The notes: generated by a model from the letters alone, not told the origin. A stretch of 64,000 nt of DNA from CAYWCV01 sp964629885 (GCA_964629885.1 CAZVRJ010000007.1:1-64000); one strand, 5' to 3'. Shown: positions 50,392 through 60,964, numbered from the stretch's first letter. Made by a program: numbers and translations.

Positions 50392-53028
50392 ATGCTAGAG
50401 AAAACGTACGAACCGGGTCCCATTGAGTCAAGATTGTACGCTCGATGGTCTGAGCTCGGTTGCTTCAAGTCTACCCCTGACGAGCGTCCTTCTTATGGCG
50501 TCGTAATTCCACCTCCGAATGTGACCGGTGTGCTCCACATGGGGCACATGCTCAACAATACTATCCAGGATGTGTTGGTCCGCCGTGCACGTATGCAAGG
50601 CTACAATGCCTGTTGGGTACCGGGCACAGATCACGCCTCCATTGCCACGGAAGCAAAGGTTGTACACAAACTGCGCGAGCAGGGCATCAGTAAAGGCGAC
50701 ATCGGCCGTGATGCCTTCCTCGAGCACGCTTGGGAGTGGACCGAGAAGCACGGTGGAATCATTTTGGAGCAGCTCAAAAAGCTTGGAGCATCCTGCGACT
50801 GGGATCGCACCCGCTTCACCATGGAGCCCGATCTTTCTGATGCGGTCATCGACGTGTTCATCGACCTGCACAAAAAAGGACTCATCTATCGCGGGCACCG
50901 CATCGTTAACTGGGATCCAAAGGCGCTGACTGCAGTATCTGATGAAGAAGTTCTGCACAAAGAGGTCAACGCCAAGCTATACTACGTCCGATACCGTATC
51001 GCCGGAAAGGATAACTGGGTTGTTATTGCAACAACGCGTCCAGAGACCATCCCCGCCGATACAGCACTTTGCGTGCATCCCGAAGATGGACGATACGCAC
51101 ATCTTGTAGGAGCACAGATCGAGATTCCCCTCACGAATCGTACCGTCCCTGTAATCTTTGACGAATACGTCGAGCGGGAATTCGGTACCGGAGCTCTAAA
51201 AGTGACTCCAGCACACGATTCGAACGACTACGACCTCGGTGTGAAGCATAGTCTTGAAGTGATCGACATGCTCAATCCGAACGGAACCCTCAATGAGCAT
51301 GGCGGAAAATGGCAGGGTATCGACCGATTTGAAGCTCGAAAGGCCATGGTGAAAGAGCTGGAAGAGCTCGGGCACATCCTCAAAGTCGAGGAGATGAAAT
51401 CCAATGTGGGGTATTCGGAGCGCACCAATGAGGTGATAGAGCCGCGTTTGTCCTTGCAATGGTTCTGTAAAATGGATGCCATGGCAAAACCAGCGCTTGA
51501 TGCCGTTATGAACGGCGAAATAGCGATCTACCCCGATAAATTCAAGAACACCTATCGCCACTGGATGGAAAACATCCGCGATTGGTGCATATCGCGCCAA
51601 TTATGGTGGGGTCACCGCATCCCCGCTTGGTACACGGCCGACGGCAACGTTGTGGTTGCCAAGACGGCAGAAGAGGCGTTGACGCTGTTCGCTGCTACAA
51701 AACCAACCATCACAGCCTCCGACATCACCCAAGACGAAGACGTTCTCGACACCTGGTTCTCAAGCTGGCTGTGGCCAATCTCCGTTTTTGACGGGTTCAA
51801 AGATCCCAATAACAAAGACATCAACTACTACTATCCTACAAAGATTTTAGTAACCGCCCCTGAAATCCTCTTCTTCTGGGTGGCCAGAATGGTAATGGCG
51901 GGTTATGAGTGGCGCGGTGAGAAACCTTTCGATGCAGTTTACCTTCATGGCATTGTACGTGATAAGCAAGGCCGCAAGATGTCGAAATCGCTGGGCAATT
52001 CCCCCGATCCGCTCGATCTAATTGCCAACTATGGTGCCGACGGAGTTCGAATGGGCATGCTGTTAAGCGCACCGGCCGGAAACGACATTTTGTTCGACGA
52101 GTCCCTGTGTGAACAAGGCCGGAATTTTGCCAACAAAATCTGGAATGCCTTCCGCCTGGTAAAGAGTTGGAATGTGGACGACGCCACCGAGGCAAGCCCA
52201 CAGGCGAAATTCGCCGCAAAATGGTTCGATGCCAACCTGAACCGGGAGCTCGAAGTAATTGAGGACCATTTTACTCAACTACGCCTGTCTGATGCGTTGA
52301 TGGCCGTCTACAAACTATTCTGGGACGACTTCTGCTCCTGGTATCTTGAGCTGGTCAAGCCGCCGTTTGGTGAGCCAATGGCGGCCGAGACATACAAGGC
52401 AACCACCGAATTGTTCGACCGCCTTCTCAGAGTTATGCACCCTTTCATGCCATTCATCACGGATGAACTGTGGATGCACCTAGACGAACGCGGCAAAAAC
52501 GACACCCTTATGATGAGCCAATGGCCCGATAAGCAGCCTTACGATGCAGGCATCTTGCAGTCGTTCTCAGCCATGAGTGAGATTGTGGCCGGCGTTCGTG
52601 CCATCAGAGCCGAAATGCAAGTCAATGCCAGCGCAAAAGTATCGATCGTGCTTCAGTCGGACGATGCCAATTTGGCCGAAACGTTGTCGTCGCTCGAACC
52701 GGTTTTCCGGAAGGTACTCAAGCTTGATGGATTCACGGCCGGCACAAATGTGACGAAACCTGCCAAAGCGGCATCGGCTATGGCCGGACGAGTTGCCGTT
52801 TATGTGCCTCTTGAAGGACTCATTGACCTTGACAAAGAGCTCGATCGTGTCGAAAAGGAAATTACACGCCTTGAAGGATTTATGAAAAGTATTGACGCGA
52901 AGCTCGGCAACGAGAAATTTGTATCTAACGCACCCGAGCAGGTTCTTGTCAATGAACGTCAAAAACAATCTGATACAAAGACCAAGCTCGAACGTCTCAA
53001 CGAGATTCGACAGCAATTGCAGGGATGA
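50392..53028 (+). CDS. valS: valyl-tRNA synthetase
   Basis: Class I aminoacyl-tRNA synthetase of 878 residues. The HIGH motif is H49-M-G-H52 (PPNVTGVLHMGHMLNN) and KMSKS is at 529-533 (GRKMSKSLGNS). The CP1 editing domain (about 190-340) and the C-terminal coiled-coil arm (about 815-878, LDKELDRVEKEITRLEGFM) are present, which distinguishes ValRS from IleRS. The start ATG is embedded in a direct repeat that fills the upstream gap, so no independent ribosome site is apparent. Overlaps pcrA by four bases. Confidence 0.98.
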   Translation: MLEKTYEPGPIESRLYARWSELGCFKSTPDERPSYGVVIPPPNVTGVLHMGHMLNNTIQDVLVRRARMQGYNACWVPGTDHASIATEAKVVHKLREQGISKGDIGRDAFLEHAWEWTEKHGGIILEQLKKLGASCDWDRTRFTMEPDLSDAVIDVFIDLHKKGLIYRGHRIVNWDPKALTAVSDEEVLHKEVNAKLYYVRYRIAGKDNWVVIATTRPETIPADTALCVHPEDGRYAHLVGAQIEIPLTNRTVPVIFDEYVEREFGTGALKVTPAHDSNDYDLGVKHSLEVIDMLNPNGTLNEHGGKWQGIDRFEARKAMVKELEELGHILKVEEMKSNVGYSERTNEVIEPRLSLQWFCKMDAMAKPALDAVMNGEIAIYPDKFKNTYRHWMENIRDWCISRQLWWGHRIPAWYTADGNVVVAKTAEEALTLFAATKPTITASDITQDEDVLDTWFSSWLWPISVFDGFKDPNNKDINYYYPTKILVTAPEILFFWVARMVMAGYEWRGEKPFDAVYLHGIVRDKQGRKMSKSLGNSPDPLDLIANYGADGVRMGMLLSAPAGNDILFDESLCEQGRNFANKIWNAFRLVKSWNVDDATEASPQAKFAAKWFDANLNRELEVIEDHFTQLRLSDALMAVYKLFWDDFCSWYLELVKPPFGEPMAAETYKATTELFDRLLRVMHPFMPFITDELWMHLDERGKNDTLMMSQWPDKQPYDAGILQSFSAMSEIVAGVRAIRAEMQVNASAKVSIVLQSDDANLAETLSSLEPVFRKVLKLDGFTAGTNVTKPAKAASAMAGRVAVYVPLEGLIDLDKELDRVEKEITRLEGFMKSIDAKLGNEKFVSNAPEQVLVNERQKQSDTKTKLERLNEIRQQLQG

Positions 53029-55322
53029 GTCAATCAGGGAATTTATTCAGTAAGACCGGCGACTCCCTGCTCGAGGGGCTAAATCCTGCTCAAAAGCAGG
53101 CTGTAACACATCTCGATGGTCCCCTTTTGATCATTGCCGGTGCCGGAAGCGGCAAGACAAAGGTTCTCACCCACCGCTTGGCATACCTACTAGACCAACG
53201 GAAGGCACGGGCTAGCCAAGTCTTGGCGCTCACCTTCACGAATAAGGCTGCCCGTGAAATGCGTGAGCGTATTCAGCTCCTCATCGGCGACGAAGCCAAC
53301 CACTTATGGATGGGCACCTTCCATAGCATCTTCTCGCGTATTCTTCGTTATGAGGCTGAAGCTATCGGCTATCGCAACACGTTCAGTATCTACGATTCGG
53401 AAGACAGCGAAAAGGCGATCAGAAACATCATCAAGGAGCTCAACTATGATCCTCGTGAGGTCAAACCCTCGGCCATCAAATTCAGGATTAGCTCAGCGAA
53501 GAACTCCCTGATATCGTCCGACGAGTTCTCGCAGCATATTCGCAGCAGCATGGACGACGTTGCAGCAAAGGTTTATCCCATCTACGAATCTAGGCTGATT
53601 CAAAGCAATGCGATGGATTTCGACGACCTGCTCATCAAACCGATCCAATTGTTCGAGCAAAATCCGGATGTACTTGAGCGCTGGCACGACCGTTTCAGAT
53701 ACATTATGATCGATGAGTATCAGGATACAAACCACGCCCAGTACAAGGTCACAAGCTTACTGTCGTCGAAGTTCCGCAACTTATGCGTTGTTGGCGACGA
53801 TGCCCAAAGCATCTACTCGTTTCGCGGTGCCGATATCAGTAACATCCTCGACTTCCAGCAGAGCTACCCAGATGCTGCTCGAATCCCCCTCGAGCAGAAT
53901 TATAGGTCAACGTCCATGATCTTGAGATGTGCCGACTCCGTGATCAAGCAGAATTCGGGGCAATTAGATAAAACACTTTGGACAGAGAACGAGCAAGGTG
54001 AGCCTGTTACAGTATTTGAGCATTTCGATGAACGTGAGGAGGCAAACCGCGTAGCATCGCATCTGCATCAGCATCGAATCCGCACAGGCTATAATTACAA
54101 CGATTACGCCATCCTCTATCGCACGAACTACCAAAGCCGGCTTTTCGAAGAGGCATTTCGCCGTAAGGGTATCCCCTACCAACTCGTGGGTGGTGTGTCG
54201 TTCTATCAGCGCAAGGAGGTCAAGGATGTAATTGCCTATCTCAAGCTCCTCGTGAATCCCAACGACGAGGAAGCGTTGATGCGCGTTATCAACGAGCCGG
54301 CAAGGGGTATTGGCGACAAAACGATGGCCGACCTGATTAAAGTCGCCAGAGAAAAGCAGCTGCCGTTATGGTCCATCATTAAAGCGGTCGACTCGACCGA
54401 TGTGTACAAACCGGCGAAATCGAGGATCAATGAGTTCACTAAAATCATCGAAGACGTACGTGAGCAATTGGGCCAAGTTGCTTTAATTGATTCTGTCCGT
54501 TCGTTGATGGAACAAACTGGCTATGTTCAGCAGTATGTAACCGAAGGGACCCAAGAATCGCTTGGGCGACGCGAGAACATTGTCGAACTCATGAACGCCA
54601 TCGCTTACTTTGAGCAGCAAAACCCGGATTCAGACTTGGCCACTTTTCTTCAGGATGTGAGCTTGGTGACAGATGCCGACGCTCTCGAAGATGGCAAACC
54701 GGCCGTTACGCTCATGACCGTGCACGCCGCGAAGGGCCTGGAGTTCAACGTGGTGTTCATCGTTGGCTTGGAAGACGACCTGTTCCCTATCGGCGCAAGA
54801 GCCGGCGAGGAAACCGACCTTGAAGAAGAACGCCGCCTGTTCTACGTGGCGATCACACGTGCCAAAAAGGATCTGTTCATGAGCCATGCGCGGAGCCGAT
54901 TCCGTTTCGGTGAGCAAAAAGATGGGGTGCGTTCACGGTTTATCAACGAAATCGACCCGGCTGTAATAAGGTCCGAAACCGGTGGATCCCTACGGAAGAT
55001 GGGATCTGCAAGCGGATACGGCTACCTCGGATCCACACCCGAGAACAGAAAGCCGGCCATGAAGAGTGGAACCCATGTCGTCTACGACGAAAATTGGAAA
55101 AGTTCCTCACAGCCCACCCGCACTACCAGCACTTCCGTTCATTACGACCCAGTAGATGGCGATCCATATCAGCCTGGGGCAAAAGTACTACATCCAACAT
55201 TTGGACCGGGTAAGATTCTGGCCCGCGAAGGCCAGGCAGATCAAGCTAAAGTGACTGTTTTCTTTCAGGGACACGGACAAAAAAAGCTTATGTTGAAATT
55301 CGCTAAGCTGAAACCCATGTAA
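53025..55322 (+). CDS. pcrA: UvrD/PcrA-type DNA helicase
   Basis: Superfamily 1A helicase of 765 residues for repair and replication. Walker A is G39-A-G-S-G-K-T45; also visible are the Q motif (LNPAQKQAV), IDEYQDTNHAQ (motif II), VGDDAQSIYSFRGA (III), LEQNYRST (IV), TVHAAKGLEFNVVF (V) and ERRLFYVAITRAK (VI). The C-terminal 60 residues contain a VLHPTFGPGKILA segment, the Tudor-like RNA polymerase-binding tail seen in PcrA. Starts in an ATGA overlap with valS. Confidence 0.97.
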   Translation: MSQSGNLFSKTGDSLLEGLNPAQKQAVTHLDGPLLIIAGAGSGKTKVLTHRLAYLLDQRKARASQVLALTFTNKAAREMRERIQLLIGDEANHLWMGTFHSIFSRILRYEAEAIGYRNTFSIYDSEDSEKAIRNIIKELNYDPREVKPSAIKFRISSAKNSLISSDEFSQHIRSSMDDVAAKVYPIYESRLIQSNAMDFDDLLIKPIQLFEQNPDVLERWHDRFRYIMIDEYQDTNHAQYKVTSLLSSKFRNLCVVGDDAQSIYSFRGADISNILDFQQSYPDAARIPLEQNYRSTSMILRCADSVIKQNSGQLDKTLWTENEQGEPVTVFEHFDEREEANRVASHLHQHRIRTGYNYNDYAILYRTNYQSRLFEEAFRRKGIPYQLVGGVSFYQRKEVKDVIAYLKLLVNPNDEEALMRVINEPARGIGDKTMADLIKVAREKQLPLWSIIKAVDSTDVYKPAKSRINEFTKIIEDVREQLGQVALIDSVRSLMEQTGYVQQYVTEGTQESLGRRENIVELMNAIAYFEQQNPDSDLATFLQDVSLVTDADALEDGKPAVTLMTVHAAKGLEFNVVFIVGLEDDLFPIGARAGEETDLEEERRLFYVAITRAKKDLFMSHARSRFRFGEQKDGVRSRFINEIDPAVIRSETGGSLRKMGSASGYGYLGSTPENRKPAMKSGTHVVYDENWKSSSQPTRTTSTSVHYDPVDGDPYQPGAKVLHPTFGPGKILAREGQADQAKVTVFFQGHGQKKLMLKFAKLKPM

Positions 55323-55324
55323 TT

Positions 55325-56851
55325 TTGAAGCTTCCAGCACCCACATATCGAAGATCTTTGCCCTGGGCAGCTTTGGCATTACTGCTCTGTCTCCCATGTG
55401 GTGTTGCAACTGTGAAGGCGCAGCTGTTTTTCGACCCCGTATCGACAGCGATGGGCAACAGTACGTTGGTATCGACAGGTTACCGTGCTATATATACCAA
55501 CCCAGCAAACTTGATGATAGAATCGGGACCTGGTAAATGGCAACTTGGTTTCGGCGAACTAGGTGGTTTTCATAATCACACCGGAATAACCTTCACAGGT
55601 AACAGACGCTCCTATGTGGAGGAATCGTTTCGCCCATTTCATCTTGACATGCCCGAACTAACGACATCCGACCGCGATCAACTGCTCGATCAGTGGTTCA
55701 ATGCCGGGCGGAAGCGTTTCGACAAAGTGAGCAATGCTTCAGTACTGCTCTTTGGAATGAGTTATGCCGGCGACGATGTGGCTTTCGGTCTGGCGGCAAG
55801 GGCGCGTACGTACAGTACAATGTCTATTGGTAAAGGATGGTATGATCTGGGCAGAAACCTCGCAGACACGAACGTCGTCATAAACCGCAACTTAAGACAG
55901 CAGGCTGGTGCGTGGCTTGAAGTGTCGTTGGGGATGGCTCGGGATCTCGATTTCTTCACGGGTATGACTGCCGAAAATCACCGACTCATCTTAGGCTTGG
56001 CACCAAAGCTTATAATAGCTGGTCCACACCTCGATTTGACCTATTCGGCCGAATATAACCCAGAAGGAAATGGGCGCATATCCGGGCAACATTCCTACGA
56101 TGTGCGCAGCAGCGGGTTTTTTAATGGCCCGATCCAAGATTATTTTATAAGTCGAAACTCAGATTTCAACATACAAATACCCGATAATACCTCACTGTTA
56201 AGCGAAACAACAGGGTATGGATTTGGAACTGATTTCAGCCTCACCTACGATATCCGACTTGGTTCAAGTTCGGGTTACACTGGCGAAGGCAATCGATTGC
56301 GGGTAAGCATAGCTATGACCGATCTCGGCTTCATCGTATACAGCGGCACCGTATACAGTAGGCGAACAGATTCTGACAGTATAACCATCGACTCTGCACT
56401 TCCAACAAAATACGAGCCCACAGGTCGCTTGGGCGACTGGTTTTACCTCCTTGAGCAGCAGGATGGCGATCGTTTGGCATTCGACGATAATGCAAAGATA
56501 AGTGACGGAGGTATTGCCTACGGCTTACCAGCAGCGATACACGGTGGCTTCAGTATTCGTTATGGCAAGCTACTTACTGTAGTGCAAGCTAGTTCAGGGC
56601 TTAATCTACAGGCAGGAAACACGCGGCAGATAAGGCTTAGCATGGGAACCGAATTCCGGGGATTGCCCTGGCTCCCTGTTCGTGCAGGTGTTCTAACCGA
56701 CGGACTCGGTGGTGCAGAGTTAACATTCGGTGCCGGCCTCGATGCGAGCTACTACGAGCTCTCGGTAGGCGCAAGATACCGCCCACCAAATAATTACCAT
56801 GGGTGGCTACCAACCGCAGCCGGTGTGGCCGCCCTTCAAATACGTTTTTAA
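55325..56851 (+). CDS. DUF5723-like outer-membrane beta-barrel protein
   Basis: A 508-residue exported protein starting with TTG two bases after the pcrA stop. The signal peptide ends at about residue 33 (VKAQ). The mature start contains RAIYTNPANLM, the 'NPA' element of FadL/PorV-like and DUF5723 barrels, and the rest alternates like beta strands with many Gly/Tyr and ends LQIRF with a terminal Phe. Such barrels bind or transport hydrophobic or secreted substrates; its role here is unknown. Odd inside a chain of housekeeping genes (valS-pcrA-this-deaminase) with gaps of 2-4 bases. Confidence 0.75.
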   Translation: MKLPAPTYRRSLPWAALALLLCLPCGVATVKAQLFFDPVSTAMGNSTLVSTGYRAIYTNPANLMIESGPGKWQLGFGELGGFHNHTGITFTGNRRSYVEESFRPFHLDMPELTTSDRDQLLDQWFNAGRKRFDKVSNASVLLFGMSYAGDDVAFGLAARARTYSTMSIGKGWYDLGRNLADTNVVINRNLRQQAGAWLEVSLGMARDLDFFTGMTAENHRLILGLAPKLIIAGPHLDLTYSAEYNPEGNGRISGQHSYDVRSSGFFNGPIQDYFISRNSDFNIQIPDNTSLLSETTGYGFGTDFSLTYDIRLGSSSGYTGEGNRLRVSIAMTDLGFIVYSGTVYSRRTDSDSITIDSALPTKYEPTGRLGDWFYLLEQQDGDRLAFDDNAKISDGGIAYGLPAAIHGGFSIRYGKLLTVVQASSGLNLQAGNTRQIRLSMGTEFRGLPWLPVRAGVLTDGLGGAELTFGAGLDASYYELSVGARYRPPNNYHGWLPTAAGVAALQIRF

Positions 56852-56855
56852 GACG

Positions 56856-57329
56856 ATGGATCAGCATAAACAATTTCTGCTAGAAGCAATCAAACTATCG
56901 TCCATCAGCCTCGAAAGAGCTGAGGGCGGCCCATTCGGTTGCGTCGTTGTCAAAGATGGCAAAATCGTTGGTCGTGGATACAACAAAGTGATTGCAAATC
57001 ATGATCCGACGGCGCATGCCGAGGTTCAGGCAATTCGCGATGCGTGTAACAACCTGAAAACTCATCAGCTTGATGGTTGTATTCTATACACTAGTTGCGA
57101 GCCATGCCCCATGTGCCTCGGAGCGATATACTGGGCTCGTCCCGATGCCGTTTACTATGCCAACACGAGGCACGATGCTGCTGGGATCGGATTCGACGAT
57201 GCTTTCATATACGAGCAGATCAGCAGATCTGATTCCGAAAGGACTATTCCTACCCAACATGTGTCGATGGATGAGGCAAAGGCCATATTCGATGCCTGGG
57301 TTCGAAAAGACGACCGACCAGCATATTAG
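56856..57329 (+). CDS. nucleoside/guanine deaminase (CMP/dCMP deaminase fold)
   Basis: Zinc-dependent deaminase of 157 residues. Zn ligands H54 (with catalytic E56 in HAEVQAI) and C84/C87 (EPCPMCLGA) are complete. Residues WARPDAVYYANTRHDAAGIGFDDAFIYEQI match guanine deaminases of the GuaD type more than tRNA adenosine deaminase TadA. Start at ATG 56856, four bases after the preceding stop; the longer frame from 56799 would overlap the barrel gene by more than 50 bases. Converts guanine to xanthine if the subfamily call is right. Confidence 0.9.
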   Translation: MDQHKQFLLEAIKLSSISLERAEGGPFGCVVVKDGKIVGRGYNKVIANHDPTAHAEVQAIRDACNNLKTHQLDGCILYTSCEPCPMCLGAIYWARPDAVYYANTRHDAAGIGFDDAFIYEQISRSDSERTIPTQHVSMDEAKAIFDAWVRKDDRPAY

Positions 57330-57554
57330 TGTACACCCATACTGAACTGGCTTCCAAACTCTATCATTTTTTCCAGTCCTGTCAGACAGTCGCTGCAATT
57401 CTTCTGACCGAATGTCATGAATATCGTGTGTGGAAGGCATTCTTCCACTTTGGAACTAGCAATTAGGCAGATATCTTATTGTTAAGGAATTTGGCCTCCC
57501 ATTTGCACGTTAATATGACAAACGGTACGATATTTTGATTTTAACTATTACCTC

Positions 57555-60044
57555 ATGACTTCCAACATCGGTCAGAAACCATTTACTTTCAGCGACGATT
57601 TCAATGAAGATTTTGAGCAATCTATCCCGCTAATGAGTGAGGATGAGGTTCGCAGGATTGACGAATCTGGTGTTCCCGAGGCCTTGCCGATCCTCCCTCT
57701 GAAAAATACGGTCTTATACCCGGGCGTCGTCATTCCAATTACGGTTGGACGCGATCGTTCGCTTGAGCTCGTCCGCTCGGCTTACGAAAACGACCGAATT
57801 ATCGGCGTTGTGTCCCAAAAGAATAGCGACCAAGAGAATCCAGGTCCCGATGACCTGCACCGAATCGGCACTGTAGCTCAGATTTTGAAGCTTATCAAAA
57901 TGCCAGATGGCACCAAAAGCATCGTCATCCAGGGTAAAAATGTATTCGAGACCCTCTCTATGGTTCAGACTGAGCCCTATTTCATGGGTCATGTTCACAA
58001 GTTCAAAAATGAGATGGATCTCGAGGGAATTGAGTTGGATGCTTCGATCCGAACGCTGAAAGAAACGGCGATTCAGATTGTCAACACATCCCCAAACATC
58101 CCGACAGAAGCCGGTGTTGCAATAAACAACATCTTGAGCCCCACATTTCTGTTGAATTTTATTGCCGCTAACCTGAATATCACCATCGAGGATAAGCAGC
58201 GCATTCTCGAAACCCAGAAATTCAGCGGTCGCCTCAAGCTAGTGATGGAGCATCTGAACAAAGAACTCCAAGTGCTGAATCTGAGCGAAGAAATTCGTTC
58301 GAAGGTCAAAACCGACATCGACCAACAGCAGCGCGACTTCTACCTTCGCCAACAGATGAAGGCAATCCAAGAAGCGCTGGGCGATAATACAGATCAAGAA
58401 GTAATCGACACGCTAAATGATAGGGCGAAGGCAAAGTTAATGCCAGATCATGCCCGAAAGGTGCTCGACAAAGAATTGGACCGGCTTGAGCGCACCCCCT
58501 CTGCGTCGCCAAATTACGGCATGCAGTACAATTACGTCGAGTGGATATTAGATCTTCCTTGGGAAAATTATTCGACCGACAAACTGGACTTGATCGAGGC
58601 CCAGAAAGTGCTCGACGAGGACCACTATGGCTTAGAAAAGGTAAAGAAGCGCATCATCGAGTATTTGGCGGTACTCAAGCTTAAGCAGGACATGAAAGCA
58701 CCGATCTTGTGTTTATATGGACCTCCGGGCACAGGTAAGACATCGCTTGGTAAGTCTGTTGCTCGTGCTTTGAACCGTGAGTTTGTTCGATTTAGCTTAG
58801 GTGGACTCCAAGATGAAGCCGAAATAAGAGGCCATCGTCGCACATACATCGGTGCTTTGCCCGGCAGAATTCTTCAGAGCATGAAGAAAGCTGGAACATC
58901 GAACCCTGTAATGATGCTCGACGAAATCGACAAAGTGGGGATGAGCTATCGTGGCGACCCAACCTCTGCCCTTTTAGAAGTGCTTGATCCAGAGCAGAAC
59001 AATACATTCTACGACAACTACTTGGAGCTTGAGTACGACCTGTCGAAAGTGTTATTCATTGCAACGGCCAACTCTCTCGATACCATACCTGCACCGCTAC
59101 GCGATCGTATGGAGATCATCACGATTTCGGGCTATACGCTCGAAGAGAAAGTGCAAATTGCAAAGCAGTATCTAGTTCCAGATCAAATTCAAGAAAACGG
59201 CCTGAAGATTGAACAATTTTCTGTAACCGACCAAGCCATCAGCACCATTATTGATGGCTACACAAGGGAATCAGGCGTCCGAAATCTGAACAGGGAAATC
59301 GGAAGCGTTGTACGTGGTGTGGCCAGCCAAGTAGCCCGTGGAGATGTTGATAAGGCAGATGTGGATACACCCGATGTGGAGAAATATTTGGGTAAGCAGA
59401 AATATTTCTCCGATATAGCCGAACGTACCAAAGTGCCGGGAGTAGCAACTGGCTTGGCTTGGACCCCTTTTGGTGGAGACATCCTCTTCATAGAGGCAAG
59501 TGTCGCACCAGGATCGGGTAAGCTCACCATAACAGGCCAACTTGGCGATGTGATGAAAGAGTCGGCCGCTTTGGCGTTGTCCTATTTAAAGGCACACTCC
59601 GATGCATTGGATATTCCAGAAACGGCGTTCACGGAATGGGATCTTCACATACATGTGCCAGCGGGCGCTGTACCAAAAGACGGACCATCGGCTGGTGTTT
59701 CCATCATGAGTGCCATTGCATCCATATTCACGCAACGATGCGTCAAGAATACGGTTGCATTAACCGGCGAAATCACCCTAAGGGGTCTTGTGCTTCCAGT
59801 CGGGGGCATCAAGGAGAAAGTTCTTGCAGCGAAACGTGCTGGCATCAAAGAAGTGTTGATTCCGATTCGCAACGAAAAGGACTACTCTGAGATTGAAGCT
59901 GAGACCATCAAAGGACTCAAGGTGACCTACTTAGAGCAGATGGACCAAGTGTTACAACTTGTGCTCGAAGAGAATGCTGTTGTGAGTCCTGCAGAGAAAT
60001 TTGCAACTCGAAAATCGAAGCCTGAATTGGCCTCCGTCAACTGA
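57555..60044 (+). CDS. lon: Lon protease (endopeptidase La)
   Basis: ATP-dependent protease of 829 residues for misfolded and regulatory proteins. N-terminal substrate domain (about 45-250), coiled coil, AAA+ module with Walker A G389-P-P-G-T-G-K-T396 and Walker B VMMLDEIDK, and the C-terminal protease domain with the dyad S712 (PKDGPSAGVS) and K755 (GGIKEKVLAA), 43 residues apart as in E. coli Lon. The upstream gap of 225 bases probably has its promoter, but I could not identify a heat-shock element. rsgA starts in its stop codon. Confidence 0.98.
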   Translation: MTSNIGQKPFTFSDDFNEDFEQSIPLMSEDEVRRIDESGVPEALPILPLKNTVLYPGVVIPITVGRDRSLELVRSAYENDRIIGVVSQKNSDQENPGPDDLHRIGTVAQILKLIKMPDGTKSIVIQGKNVFETLSMVQTEPYFMGHVHKFKNEMDLEGIELDASIRTLKETAIQIVNTSPNIPTEAGVAINNILSPTFLLNFIAANLNITIEDKQRILETQKFSGRLKLVMEHLNKELQVLNLSEEIRSKVKTDIDQQQRDFYLRQQMKAIQEALGDNTDQEVIDTLNDRAKAKLMPDHARKVLDKELDRLERTPSASPNYGMQYNYVEWILDLPWENYSTDKLDLIEAQKVLDEDHYGLEKVKKRIIEYLAVLKLKQDMKAPILCLYGPPGTGKTSLGKSVARALNREFVRFSLGGLQDEAEIRGHRRTYIGALPGRILQSMKKAGTSNPVMMLDEIDKVGMSYRGDPTSALLEVLDPEQNNTFYDNYLELEYDLSKVLFIATANSLDTIPAPLRDRMEIITISGYTLEEKVQIAKQYLVPDQIQENGLKIEQFSVTDQAISTIIDGYTRESGVRNLNREIGSVVRGVASQVARGDVDKADVDTPDVEKYLGKQKYFSDIAERTKVPGVATGLAWTPFGGDILFIEASVAPGSGKLTITGQLGDVMKESAALALSYLKAHSDALDIPETAFTEWDLHIHVPAGAVPKDGPSAGVSIMSAIASIFTQRCVKNTVALTGEITLRGLVLPVGGIKEKVLAAKRAGIKEVLIPIRNEKDYSEIEAETIKGLKVTYLEQMDQVLQLVLEENAVVSPAEKFATRKSKPELASVN

Positions 60045-60964
60045 TGAAGGGCAGGGTAATTCAATCGACCGGGAAATGGTACACTGTGAAAATTGACAGT
60101 GGAGATGAGATTCTGTCCAGCTTACCCGGCAAGTTCAGACTAAAAGAGTATGATCGCACCAACCCTATCGCCGTCGGCGATTGGGTTGATGTCGATTTGC
60201 TGGATGACGGCTATGGACGCATCAGCGACATCCATGAAAGAACCAATGCGGTATTACGCGAAGCCACTCACGGGAGAAGAGGCTCACAAATGATTGCCGC
60301 CAACGTGGATTTAGCAATCGTGGTTCAATCGTTAGTGCAACCTGAATTCAAGCCTGGTTTTACCGACCGGTTTCTGGTCACTTGTGAGGCGTACGGTATC
60401 ACGCCCTTGATCATTATCAACAAAGTTGATTTGGCCGGCATGAATGCGATGTCATATCTCGACGACACCATGTCGCTTTACCAGTCTATTGGGTACGACA
60501 TACTGCCTTGCAGTGTACATGACAAAGATCTCATTGAAGCCGTCCGTGAAAAAATTGCCGGCAATACCTGTGTTTTTATAGGTCCATCAGGCGTAGGAAA
60601 AAGCAGCATCCTCAATGTAATTGATCCAGAAGCAGGTCAATCTATCAAAGAAATATCGGAATGGTCGAAGAAAGGCATGCATACAACTACCTACGCTCGC
60701 CTAGTACCTTTGAACTGCGGTGGGTCCATTGTCGATACACCTGGAATTCGAGAATTCGGCCTTTTCGAGATCAAACCCGATGAAATTGGCCAATGTTTCC
60801 CTGAATTTGAACCATTTCGGGACGAGTGCAGGTTTCATAACTGCCTGCACTTAGATGAGCCCGGCTGCAAGGTAACCGATGCCTACGATAATGGGATAAT
60901 ATCATCATCGAGGTACCGTTCGTATATTAATATTGTTGACAGCTTGCGGAACCCTACACGCTGA
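60044..60964 (+). CDS. rsgA: ribosome small subunit-dependent GTPase A
   Basis: Circularly permuted GTPase of 306 residues that checks maturation of the 30S subunit. N-terminal OB fold, then the GTPase with motif order G4 (INKVDL, 126-131), G1 (G180-P-S-G-V-G-K-S187) and G3 (D231-T-P-G234), which is the family's permutation. The zinc-finger tail ligands are C262, C267, H269 and C275. ATG begins on the last base of the lon stop codon (TGATG), so the two are coupled. Confidence 0.96.
   Translation: MKGRVIQSTGKWYTVKIDSGDEILSSLPGKFRLKEYDRTNPIAVGDWVDVDLLDDGYGRISDIHERTNAVLREATHGRRGSQMIAANVDLAIVVQSLVQPEFKPGFTDRFLVTCEAYGITPLIIINKVDLAGMNAMSYLDDTMSLYQSIGYDILPCSVHDKDLIEAVREKIAGNTCVFIGPSGVGKSSILNVIDPEAGQSIKEISEWSKKGMHTTTYARLVPLNCGGSIVDTPGIREFGLFEIKPDEIGQCFPEFEPFRDECRFHNCLHLDEPGCKVTDAYDNGIISSSRYRSYINIVDSLRNPTR

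Noticed and set aside
50223..50468. Minus-strand open frame with repeated CPMSNVQ
   Set aside because: Pure translation of the GACATTG array plus the antisense of valS; such frames are artefacts of heptanucleotide repeats.
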